Shown here: in pieces, positions 47,979-58,700 of the stretch | How positions within the stretch are numbered: position 1 is the stretch's first letter | Layout of the letters: the number at the start of each line of letters is the position of its first letter | Assembly: GCA_026873275.1 (NCBI GenBank) | Contig: JANTUC010000014.1 | Coordinates: 1,364,001 to 1,428,000 of the forward strand | Direction of reading: 5' to 3' | From: Pseudopithomyces maydicus | Lineage: Eukaryota > Ascomycota > Dothideomycetes > Pleosporales > Didymosphaeriaceae | Length of the DNA stretch: 64,000 bases | Translations under genes and position numbers: made by a program | The notes under the pieces: generated by a model | Seen by the model: only the letters and a program-made list of their open reading frames with translations | Told to the model about the DNA's origin: nothing | The model's database searches: none

Positions 47979-49724
47979 ATGGGTTCCCAAGCAAGTCCAG
48001 CTAGAAAGTCGAGTTTGAAAGACTACAGCTATGACTTTGTCCTCGCAACAACCCAAAGGAGCATCAATGCTACCATGAAGCAATACCTAGATGGCCTCAA
48101 GGAAAAGCCCGAGACTACTGTTCTCTATGCCCGAGATCCTACCAGCCAGGACAAGGTCAAAAAGACTACGCCAGCATTGATCACCCCCGAAGATCTCAAC
48201 AAGCGCATTGAGACAAACTTTCCAGGAAAGTTTCCCGGCGGTATAAACCCTTTGTTGATACTGGATGAAACCGACGGCGAAGATAGCCGAGTCAGAGCTT
48301 TGCGCAAGGTCGGATTCAAATATGGCTTCCGAATCGTCGCTGGCATTCCGGACCATTATGAAAGCAGGGCGGACATTCCGGATCTTGTGACTCTGGGCAA
48401 AGACACAAGCTCAGTGTCTTATCGGATGATGTGCAAAGAATTCGACATTGTTGAGCTTCTGACGGAGGATGATGACAGCTTTTGGAACGTCTATTCACAG
48501 GCCAAACAGCCAAACCCATGGGTATTCGTGGCGCAGGTCGACATGCGTATGAATGCTATCGGTTCCAATTTTGCTGGTTTGCCCGATCCAGTCCAGAAAG
48601 CTGTCAAGAATCTGGATGACAACATGTTTTCCATTGAGCAGCTGGTGTTGGATCTCAGCAACACCGCACTTCAAAAGCCAGCGACTATTGAGGGCTTGGA
48701 TACTGGCGGTGATCTTTATGAGAAAGTGCAAAGGTTCTTTGCCAATCAGTATTGTAGGGGCTTGGCTGCCCAAGGCAAGCCTGTCTTCAACTACACCGTC
48801 AAGTACAAGGCTCAATCGTCAACCCTGATTCCCACGGATCTCGACTTCCTCGTTGTACCTTATGTGGGTGATGATGGCAAGGCATTGAGCAACCCAACTG
48901 TTAACCAGCAGCAAATGGCCACGTTGAACTATCTTTGCATGACCGAGCAGAGGTCCCTTCCAGGGTCTAACAAAGCCTTCAACTGGAACTGGGTTGCCGA
49001 AGATGAGGCTAGCCAGCTGGATGGTATCATCTCCATCAATCGAAATACGTTCACAGAGTGGTTCCTGAGACAGATCAAGCCACAAGCAGTGTCATCTTGC
49101 TTCAAACCGAAGGTCAACGTGACTCCGGGTTCATGGCACCCCAACTTCAAGTACTGGCGCGAGCCTATCACCGAGAGTGATCTTACGATCAACAAACCTA
49201 GCACTGGCTCGCGTGTGTTGGACATTAGCTGGAGCAAACAAGACGAGGATGGTGCGGGTCTTGATTGGGCCCTTGGCAGTCTCCGGTACCGCAACACTTA
49301 CTCCGCGACAGTCGACTTCTGGGGTAGCACAATCAAGGTTGTTGTTCAAGGTATCATCTGGGCTCAATTGAAAGTCGGCCAGTCATGGCAAACCGCAAAC
49401 GTGGTCAACAAAACTTGGACGTCTGAGTGGAATCTTGGTGTGGACGGTTTTGGCAAGATCGTCGTCACTGGAGAACCGGTGTTGAAGGATGAGTCGGAGA
49501 ACGATTCGATCAATGGGTTTTCTGACTTCTTCACGGGGGCGAACTCCGTTTTCCAGGAGATTCGCAAGAATAGTATTGAGAACGTGCCGTTTGGACCGTT
49601 TCCGTTCCGCGCACTCGGCGATTTTGTATTCCCGGGTGGCCGAAGCTTCACGTTCAAGAACTTCCGATTCTCAGACAACCAGGATTTGCTTTGCGCGATC
49701 ACGTATACTGATCCAACTAAATAA
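47979..49724 (+). CDS. Unrecognised 581-residue protein, beta-rich C-terminus
   Basis: Single-exon gene with a good start context (ACCATGG). The N-terminus has KDYSYDFVLATTQRSINATM, a pattern of an amphipathic strand then helix. The C-terminal third is rich in alternating beta-strand sequence (TYSATVDFWGSTIKVVVQG, WTSEWNLGVDGFGKIVVTG). No signal peptide, membrane helix or catalytic motif was recognised. The opening strand-helix and long curved beta segments faintly recall lipid-binding TULIP-fold proteins, but this is a guess. It is divergent from the large protein at 43493-46933; both are cytosolic-looking at their N-termini and may be co-regulated. Confidence 0.7.
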   Translation: MGSQASPARKSSLKDYSYDFVLATTQRSINATMKQYLDGLKEKPETTVLYARDPTSQDKVKKTTPALITPEDLNKRIETNFPGKFPGGINPLLILDETDGEDSRVRALRKVGFKYGFRIVAGIPDHYESRADIPDLVTLGKDTSSVSYRMMCKEFDIVELLTEDDDSFWNVYSQAKQPNPWVFVAQVDMRMNAIGSNFAGLPDPVQKAVKNLDDNMFSIEQLVLDLSNTALQKPATIEGLDTGGDLYEKVQRFFANQYCRGLAAQGKPVFNYTVKYKAQSSTLIPTDLDFLVVPYVGDDGKALSNPTVNQQQMATLNYLCMTEQRSLPGSNKAFNWNWVAEDEASQLDGIISINRNTFTEWFLRQIKPQAVSSCFKPKVNVTPGSWHPNFKYWREPITESDLTINKPSTGSRVLDISWSKQDEDGAGLDWALGSLRYRNTYSATVDFWGSTIKVVVQGIIWAQLKVGQSWQTANVVNKTWTSEWNLGVDGFGKIVVTGEPVLKDESENDSINGFSDFFTGANSVFQEIRKNSIENVPFGPFPFRALGDFVFPGGRSFTFKNFRFSDNQDLLCAITYTDPTK

Positions 49725-49949
49725 GTACGATATCTGGCCCCGCCATCCAAATGTATGAATTACTATAGTGTTATAGACTGAGATTATGTGGATTCGTTCC
49801 AAGAAAAGAATCGCTTTTGGTAGTCCGCTGTAGTTCTTTAATTCAAATTTTAATGAAATAGCTCCCATCACATATCAGATGATTCCATGTTACGCCTAAT
49901 CTGTCATTGTGTTACGTATACGATATTGCATCTGGTTACTTTTTAAATC

Positions 49950-50039
49950 GTCACAAGAGGGGTTGACAGCTTTTGATTCATTATGCGTTTTCATCCAGTA
50001 AGCTACCCTGCTACCGCTTTCTACAAAAACACAAAACGA
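49950..50039 (+). mobile_element. Short interspersed retroposon, copy E (5'-truncated, with TSD)
   Basis: 90 bp copy starting GTCACAAGAGGGGTTGACAG and ending in ACAAAAACACAAAACGA. The 10 bp direct repeat TTTTTAAATC at 49940-49949 and 50040-50049 flanks it. Confidence 0.8.
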
Positions 50040-50059
50040 TTTTTAAATCATCACTTCAT

Positions 50060-50160
50060 GTACGAATAGTATATTACTTGTTATGATAGGGAGGATAGCT
50101 TTTTCTTCGATTATCTTCATCTAGTCAGCTACTTTGTTGCCACTTATTCTAAACGAAAGA
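50060..50160 (+). mobile_element. Short interspersed retroposon, copy F (diverged)
   Basis: Directly follows copy E in the same orientation. It shares TGTACGAA, ATTACTTGT, ATCTAGTCAGCTACT and an A-rich end with copy C. It is more diverged (GTTATGATAGG where others have GTCACAAGAGG), and no target-site duplication was found. Confidence 0.6.
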
Positions 50161-50742
50161 CATATAAGAACCAAAGAGCAGCAAGCTTCAAATGGCGCCA
50201 GTGCTGTAAAGGTCGTGCCACAAGGCTAATTGGTGACGCCTTGAGCTAATGCGCTCCCAGTGGGGCTGTTTGCTGACGGAGACTCACACACATTTACCGG
50301 GAGGCAGTGGACTTCGCAAGAAAATAGCGAACGCTTGTTATCCCCACCCACGCCACACACTAGTAGAACTAAGAATTGTGCCGTACTCTACTTAGCCTGT
50401 TTCGAGCTATCGCCCACTTGTCAATCCAGGCAAGAATATGCAGCCGAACGGCACAGCCAGCGACGCTGGTGCTCAATGGGGAAGCTTGCAATATTTTTGG
50501 CGGGGCAATATCTACCCAAATTCTAAATGACCCTTCTTTATTTTATCCGCATAGGGGACTCTTCAATGCCCTGGTCTACAAAACTTGGTACGTGGTATTG
50601 ATTGCTGCCTTGTTTTCCTTCCGATTTGCAAACTATATATAGCAATGCGATTACACTTATGCGAAATTAAAACTTTCGAGTATGCATGCCTATTGGCGTC
50701 ATTTTAGAGATGGTGAGATTGTGGTAATGATGTAAGATACAT

Positions 50743-52475
50743 CTACATCCTGGCCCAGATCCTCGAACGTACCATATCCTTGTGGTTTCGGAATATCTCA
50801 GGCGATCCAAGAGGGTCATGGTGCCAAGTAAAAGATTCAACGTGTCCATAGGCGGATAACTTGAAGTGGATCTTATGCCATTCCGGCGACAGAAAAGGCC
50901 ACATGCCCTTTTCACAGAGCTCCCATTCTCGATCTGCCTTCCAGTAGAAAATATCGCCATCGTACGGGAGCAGATCGAAGTGTGTCCTTATAGTACCTTT
51001 TACTGTCATGCGTAAATGTTCCCCACATACAGTTATGCAATAAATGATGTTCCCTGCAGCATTATGATACTCCCCTCCGTATTGCTCAAGCGGTAGAGAA
51101 GGAGGAACATGAGTCTTTTTCTTCTCCAGTTGCTCAGAAAGACGAGCGTAGCCAATGAGCTGGAAGGACTGGGCCATCTCTGACATGCTTATAAACTGCT
51201 CCTCGAGAGGCGTTTCGCCCAGAATGATTGACAGAGCTAATTGTGCAACAAAATCGGTCGAATCGACCAACGGGAGAGCATTGGCTAGTACCACCACTGC
51301 ACTCTCCATAGACGGCACCATGAACATGGATCCATGACACCCCGGTAGGGCAGCGGTATGGAGGAAAACCTCAAGGCCTTTGTTTTTCGAGCCGACCTGG
51401 GGAATAGAGTAACCTGCGGCTCGGAACAGTTGTTGATTCATACTTGATACGCTGAGAACTGCTGGTAGGGTTGTGCGATAGACGCCTAGACAGTAGGCTA
51501 GCTTCTCAATATCGGAGCCCACAGCGACATGAGGGTCCAGGATCTCTTGAGTATATTTCCAAGGTGACCCCGGAGTTGAAGCGGTGTTTCCTTTCTGCTG
51601 ATGTGCTACAGCTGAAAGAAAGGTCTGATACATGACCAAAATATCACGAAGGCTGGACTTGCAGCCTACCGCACCTGCAAGACCTGTCTCGTCCGTGGCA
51701 CCTGGTGAAAGGATTTCATATGCGCAAAAGTCGTCCCTGATTGCATGGGACTTGGCATCATTGTCCCCGTTTCCATGAGGTCCAAAATGTGTACGCGTCA
51801 TTCCTAATGGGCGGAGGAATCTCTCTTGAGCGACCGTGCCGAACGTTTTACCAGTGACTTTCTCCACGATGTTTGTCAACAGACTGTAGTTCCACTGGGA
51901 GTAGACGAATTTCCTGCGAAACGGTGCGACCGCTTCCACTGAGGCTGCTGTCTTAACAGTTCCGCCTCGTGAGATGACCATCTCCGCGCGTTGATGAGCG
52001 AAAGACGCGTGTGATACAGCAAGACCAGTTCGGTTTGATAACAGATCTTTCACAGTAGCTTCCTGTCCAATGCAGTCTTGTCGTTTCCCAAATTCAGGTA
52101 AGTATTCGCGGATGGGCGTGTCCCATTCAACCCCACAAGTGTCGTCGTGGACCAGTGAAGCAATCACCCCAGCAGTAAGGAGCTTGACCAGGGAAGCAAT
52201 ATGATCTAAGAATCCGATGATTAGTACCGGGGCCTTCTTATGCGATTCATTCGATTGGAGAATCACTTACAGATGCTGTCATCGTTTGGTGGTTCAGCTT
52301 GCCCGGTTTGTTTTCGTCCAAAATGGGCAGTGTGCAGAACACTGCCATGGTGTAAAATCCCTAAAGATAGTCCAGGTGCACCACTAACCTCTAGGAGCTT
52401 CGAAATGGTGGGATGAAGCGCCTGGAACTTTTGAACAAGATCCATCGGTGTGTGATGTTGGTGAGATGAATTCAA
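50743..52475 (-). CDS. Serine beta-lactamase-like hydrolase
   Basis: 555 residues from exons 52475-52271 and 52205-50743; the 65 nt intron has a GTAAGT donor and TTAG acceptor and splits a Tyr codon. The protein belongs to the PF00144 serine-hydrolase fold (class C beta-lactamase, esterase or peptidase). The catalytic S-x-x-K is ASLVKLL, formed just after the splice. The second motif is YSQWNYSLLTNIVEKVTGK. Also visible: VKDLLSNRTGL, RFLRPLGMTRTHFG and PGCHGSMFMVPSMESAVVVL, where HGS takes the place of the third-motif K/H-T-G. A C-terminal lipocalin-like extension (LEQYGGEYHNAAGN) is typical of fungal members. No signal peptide is seen. The substrate is unknown; in fungal clusters such enzymes open lactones or cleave esters. 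Confidence 0.85.
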
Positions 52476-53592
52476 TACCGGGAAAAAGGGAGGTTATATG
52501 AGAACTGATTTGTGGGCCTTTGCACGGCGTATATGATGTAAGAGAAGTGCAGTGCCGCACGCCCGCATGTAAAGCTTTAGGTTGTTGGGAGACCTAACGA
52601 CGATGACAGGGTTGTTAGCATGTCTTATGCAAGCCATTCCTGAGTATTGGTTTTATTAACATGAGATTGGAAACCCTGCAGCACCCTGGTTTACGCTGCG
52701 CTTCTTTTGCCAAGAAAAACATGCTCAGTCGTCATCGCCAGCTGATCCACCCCGTTGCTACATGTGTTCTTACGTAAAATTATGGCACAACCAGGTCAGT
52801 CTTGGACTATTGTGTAAGCCCGTCTTTGTTCAAATAATATCTCAAATCACGGGTTCAATGATAAATGCGGTTGATTCGGCTCCTGGGAAGGTGGAGGAAC
52901 ACACGGAGCAGCGTCGTGCGATAGAGTTTGACGCTACTATATTTTTGTTTCCCAGCTATACTCTACCTGCTCCTACAGACTATCGCCATCTTGCTTAGCG
53001 TTCCCAGGAAACTGAATCCGTTAGACTGTGTTGAATTATGATTCTACACTCGTCCTTCGTGGGCTCATTTAGCAACTATAATATTTTATCTACATTTAAC
53101 AGCTTTTTCCAGAGCAGCAACCCCCTAGAGGTAACTAGGGGTTTCCATGCGAGTATCGTAGATGCAGTGATGTTCAAGGCATCCTGTGAGCAATCACGAC
53201 CCCCAACTCCCCCACAAACTACCTGATTTCGATCCTGTATTAATCCCGCCACCAGGCACTACATCAGGCGAAACGTCAAAGTCTCTGGTGACTAGTACTT
53301 TCGTGCAGCTGATGTAGATGGTTCGGAACGCTCAGATGTTTCAGACGATTCCTGGCAAGAGTAGTCGATCATAACCCATTCGAATAACAGACCTTTTTTC
53401 GAGAATGTGAATAACTGAGTAAAGGTTATCTCATGAAGGTTCCCTCTAACTTACAGGGAATCGAACATGTCATGACTTACTAAATACAGAAATCGGTGTT
53501 GGTTCAAAAGTCTTCAGGAACACACTAGATACCAGGATAACCCCAATCTTAATACAAGTGAAAATGCATTCATCTCGAACGTATATTCTTAT
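52476..53592. other. Intergenic
   Basis: About 1.1 kb. It contains the hydrolase promoter and the 3' flank of the next gene. Frames at 52762-52998 and 53038-53226 have no recognisable motif. Confidence 0.5.
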
Positions 53593-54596
53593 CTAAGAAG
53601 ACCACTTGAATGTCAAAGCGCGTTCAAAGCCCAATCCAGCCCACTCATGAAAGTCACCGGTTTCTTCAAGGACGTCAAAACCCCTCGCAACCGCCCTACT
53701 CATCGAAGTCTCCCCTGGTTGTTTTGGCGTCACCGTTATATCCATAGAACCAGTCAATTCATCTAGCGCATCGAAAATAACCTTATCGTGCGGGTTGTCC
53801 GAGATGTTTCGCTGCAAGAAATGAACAGAGGTGATCTCCTTGTCCACAAGCGATTTTAGAAGAAACCTTGTGGCGCTTTGGACAGCGAATTTCTCGCCAC
53901 CGAGAGCGCTGGGGACTTCGAGCGCAACTGAGTCAAGTAAAGTGCACCGTGCTTGAAGAATGTCCATGAATTCACAACGGTTACCGTACGGATCCCAGGC
54001 ATCTATACCACGTCGTTTGGCATGGCACGCGCGCGTAATGGTGATATTGCGAATGCATGATCTCATCCATTCCGGAATGTTTTTGAGAAATGAGAATGCA
54101 TGATCTGGGCTTTCAAAGAGCGTGAAACGACTGCGGGAACAGATTTCCTGGAAGGCCAGGCAGGGCGAATTTCCGCTATTGGTATCACCAGCAGATTCAA
54201 TGATGCCGTGCCAGATTGGTCGAAGTCGTCGCAAGAGCTCCTGTACCTCTGCCCGGACACTCTTTGACAAAAGAAGAAGCGGTGTGGATGTGATGAGATT
54301 GAAAATGAGGTCAATTGATGACATGGAGTCCTTATCTACAAGTCTTTAGTGAGTATATACGCACAATAATTACCCACCTACCTTTTCTGATGCGCACGGT
54401 GGAAAATGATGTTGATGGTTTCATGCGTTGCTGATCTATAAGTAGAAAATCTGCTGTAGGCTCAATGGCGAACTCGTAGATGCGATCTCGCAACTCTTGT
54501 GGAAGATCGCGTAGGCGGAACCTGACTGTTTAGCGAGGGCTACCGCTGGAGCTCTAGAACTTACTGCTCAACCCTGTCTGTGGTTCTTGATTCCAT
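53593..54596 (-). CDS. Small F-box-like fungal protein
   Basis: 304 residues from exons 54596-54565, 54521-54382 and 54335-53593, all joined in frame by 43-46 nt introns with GTAAGT and GTAGGT donors. Exon 2 encodes FRLRDLPQELRDRIYEFAIE, the same 'LPxELRdrIY' signature as the protein at 17673-18629. The remaining sequence (SRFTLFESPDHAFSFLKNIP, NITITRACHAKRRGIDAW) is typical of uncharacterised dothideomycete proteins of this kind. A role as an SCF adaptor is an inference from the motif alone. Confidence 0.72.
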
Positions 54597-55724
54597 CTTG
54601 CTCGATTGTTTCAGTCCTTCTCAACGAACTGTTACTATAGGTTTCTAAGTGGAAACAGGATACAAGCATGGCAATAGGCAGCTTAATATACACCAGCACA
54701 GCTTGGCAGCGGGGCATGTCATATCTCACCTGCAGGGACTGGAGCCACTGTGCTGGTCGCCTGAGCTTGTTTTTTACCTCGGCTAATTATGCTGACATAT
54801 ACTGGCCAGTCCACATTTCAAGTATCACCATGAAAGAGTCAAAGCTCACTATAAATAAACTTTTTCGCTCCTTATTACTCACGGATGAAATCTCTCTGTC
54901 ATCTGTGACAGCGAGTCAATAAAAATTAATTACACAGAATTTATCAATTGCTATAGAGAGGCGGCTATTGCGAGCATTAGAGTAAATGGCGCCGGTGCTG
55001 CAAGTTAAACTACACCAGTATTTAGCTTTCTTGTTAGATGTAATAAGTCCGTGTTTTGATGAACATTAATCGGTCTTTTCACAACGTATAACTATCTTCC
55101 TAAAAGTCAAATCTGATTTTAGTACCAGAAATACTGATGCTAATAACACTATTAATTTTATCTGAGTGATTAGACATGTATAGATATTCAGCGCAGATTA
55201 ATGAATAGTAATGTTGGTGAGTACTTTGTAAGTGTCGGAGTATATAAATCGTGTTTATAGTTACTCAGGTATCCCCCAGACTACCAAGCTCCTAGAGCAG
55301 CAGTATGTTTTGGGGCTTGATTATGTCAAGTATGATAGGAAATGTCAAAGAATTTGTTAGGAAACTCTGTCCATTATTCGGCATGGCTTGCAGAGTAATA
55401 TCCCTATAATACACCCACCATCGCAGGCTTGGGAGATGGGCCACAGATTTACCCTCTTTCTACGTACATCTATCTGTGCATTGTCCCGTGATTTGTGTTT
55501 TTTGTTTTTGAAAAGGTTGAAGCCGAGTATGGGGCTGACAACATAAAAATTGTTGGAAAAAAGCTTTCGTAATCTCTCTAAACAAGTAAGACAAATTTTC
55601 GTACATAAATAACCTAATAATATTGTGATAACCGAATACATCTAATCGCATTGCCTTCACTACCGGTAAAATGCACTAACTTTAGGTCCACCCAATTCAT
55701 ATCACCCATGAAACGGTTCTACTG
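54597..55724. other. AT-rich intergenic region
   Basis: About 1.1 kb, AT-rich from 54900. GCTATTGCGAGCA at 54964-54976 also occurs at 58466-58478 inside the inserted element. AAATGGCGCCGGTGCTG at 54984-55000 has a one-mismatch match at 50190-50206. These suggest old repeat remnants. No gene is supported. Confidence 0.5.
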
Positions 55725-58700
55725 CTAGACATCAAGATCCTCCTTTTGGAAAATGTGTCCGTCCAACAATCTGCCAATGTCGGACATCCGAAACTCATGA
55801 CCATGACGTCTTATGGTGAAAAGACTCTTCAAAAACGTAATTGGACTCTTTTTTAGCCCTGAGCCGCCCCCAACTCCTGCGTGGTCATCGGAGAGAATAA
55901 AGCCGGTGGCGTCGACTTTCCACCCCTGGCTCTCCATTGCTTCGCTCAAGGATTGCGGGAGAAGGCCGAGAAATTTGCTGGTATTCAGATAGCTATCATA
56001 TGACCCGAAGTAAAACTGACCGGCGAACAAATTAAGCTGCTGTGCGAGGTGACGAGCAAGATGAAGCGCAACCGGTCGCTCTGGTATAGTATAGAAACTC
56101 AATGCATCCAGAGCTGGAAAGTCGAAGTTAACACGTGCTCTATAGAGATGCAAAGTGGTAAACTTCGAGTTTTCCATGCTGCGAATGAGAAGGTTTGCTT
56201 CATATGGCGAGATAATCATAATGGCGTTGATGTTGATGCCCCCTAAGTCATGGGAAGCGAGGATTTATTGCACTGAGCGTAAGAAAGCATCGGAAGTGAA
56301 AGTATCTGAGTTCTTGATGACGGTCTCAGCAAAGTCGGTGGTTGCCAGTAAGGTTTTAGCGCCCAATAGCTGGTTCGGATCGAACGTGGTGGCTGTATTC
56401 ATGCTCAAAAGAGTGGAGAAGGCAGGGCAGTATCCCGTAGAGTCATTGATGATTTTTCCAGTCAATGCAAACTCCTGTACATCTGCATGCAATCTATGCT
56501 GTCTCGGTTGGGCGCCGGGAGCTCGCTGGATCTGACGCTCCTGCTCCACTTCCCTGAAAGAAATACCAGCATAATATACCAGCGAATGTTTTGGTGGTGC
56601 ACTTACGGTGAAAGTTCCCGCTCTTGTTCCTCTTCAAGTGCGCTTTCGTTGAACTGCGTAATGCGAAAAGCGTCACAGCGAGCCGCTATTTGTTAGATAA
56701 CAGGATCCTCAGAAACATCAAAGATTTTCGGCCGATTTAAGTTCAGACAAGACCAACATCTTTTCTCCAGGGACTGGGCTTCAACTTCTAGTAGCTTCTC
56801 AGCATCTTCTTTAATCCATTATAACTGACCACCCTGCTCATTCAAAGCCCTCCAAATTTTGTCCTGTCGCACGAAACGTTCTCCTTGGACCGCCCATAGC
56901 GGAATGTTGCGACGGAGGTCATTAAGTGTCTCATACATCGACCACTCTAAAATATCGGCGACCGTAATATTTAAACCATTTGCCTTTTAAGCAGTCTGGA
57001 GAATTTTCATCTAGATCTCCCGAGAGACCAAGAAGGTCACTGTCTGGCCCTAGCCCAGCTTTCGCATTCGCATACAGGCTTGAACAAGACAATCTTTTGT
57101 CAGCTTCAGACCTAGCGTAATAGCAGCCCTATATTCCAGCGGGAGAACGAGGTCTATACCTCGCGTGTGAGCCTCATCTAAGAAGACAAGGCAAGTGTCA
57201 AGGCAAGATTAATATGGCGACGCTAGAAGGCGGCACACCCGGTCTGCACGATCAACAACGCAAATTTCGTCATTCTCGTCAATAAAGACGACAGCTGCCT
57301 TCGAGTTATTATAGAGCTTCAACCAAGCTGTCGCCATCCCCAAGTTGCTAAGTTCGAGAATCTGAGCTCCAACATCAATGATTACTTGAGCAGGTGGATC
57401 AAGCTGCATTACGCATGATAGCAAGCGATCAGCATCCGAGAAGGACTGATTCATGGACGTCGGAGCCAAAATGTGGACTAAGTTCTCCGGTTGGAGAAGG
57501 TACTCCATGACCAGTGCATTAGTATGCTTCTGGTCAGGTAATTCGAGGTATGCCACATCCAAAGGAAGCAGAAAGCGTGAATCGATAGTACCGGAGAAAC
57601 CAGTAGTTATCTGATCTCGCGACTTACCAATATCCCAGCCAGAAGCCGAGAGCTTATACGGAAACTCCTTCATTTTTTTGGGAAAAACAATATTGCAAAC
57701 ATAATAGTCAACAATGCTCTTACCATTCCATAGAGTTGGAAATATCTTACCAACGCATTAGGGTTAGACTTTTAGATTAATACTTTTTAGAGTAGTGAAA
57801 GGCTCACTAAGATTGTTTGAGTCTTTCACCCAGTCTTGGTATGTGATGTCTGCTTGATCTGAGTTTGTTAGGTGTGCGAAAGCTGTGAAGAGCTCAGTAT
57901 CTTGAAGCCCTTGATAATAGTAGCTCAACAACGTCAACGTGATAACGACGTCCGGATGAGAGATCTCACTGCGCAAGGCTGGGGTGTCTTTGGCCCGGTA
58001 TGGCACAGCAACCCTGGTCGGCGGAACACGATCCGCAAGACCGTAGTTTACTCTCCAGCGTTTCTCAACAAAGACGAATGGCAGCACTGCACCGGCAAAA
58101 AGACCACGGAGAAGAAGAAGCTGTTGACGGGCTGTTTCCGTCCAAAGCATCGGATTGTCCTCGACTAGATCGATTTCTCGTGCAGAAAGATCACTTTTCA
58201 TGATATACGTGAAGATAGCTTCGCGGATAGCTGGCGGCTGGCGGCTAATTGGAAATCCCGGAAGACCTTCAGAAAATACCTTGATGGCGAGCGATTTGAC
58301 GAAGGAACTTACAGCATCTTCTCGGAGTATATGAGTCCTTGGGAAGGCGCCAGGGACCCCAGAAACCGTTTCAATGGAGCAAGGAAAATCCCGAGCGACT
58401 ATTGGAATGATGGACGTAGAAGGAGATGAATGAAGATGGAGGCACAGGTGCCTTAGTGCCGCAGGGCTATTGCGAGCACTGAGACACTTAGCCTTAGTAG
58501 ATAGTTAAGGTATTAAAGTATTAAGGTACTGTGAACTACGAGCTTAGAGAGAATTAAAGGCTAGATTAGCCTAATAATAATCCGGCTAATTATAATACTA
58601 CTTTTTAAATACCTACCTTCTATACGCCACGTTTTATATTGTTATAAGAGGGGTGACAGCGTTTTATCTATCTATTTTCATCCAGTCAGCTCATGCTCAG

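Larger units (their letters stand above)
49725..50742. other. Convergent intergenic region with two repeat copies
   Basis: About 1 kb between convergent genes. Retroposon copies E and F lie head-to-tail here. The rest holds 3' flanks and short random-looking frames. Confidence 0.5.

Noticed and set aside
53440..53475. tRNA-like GGGAATCGAAC string
   Set aside because: Only the T-arm-like string is present; no acceptor stem or anticodon arm could be folded around it by eye.
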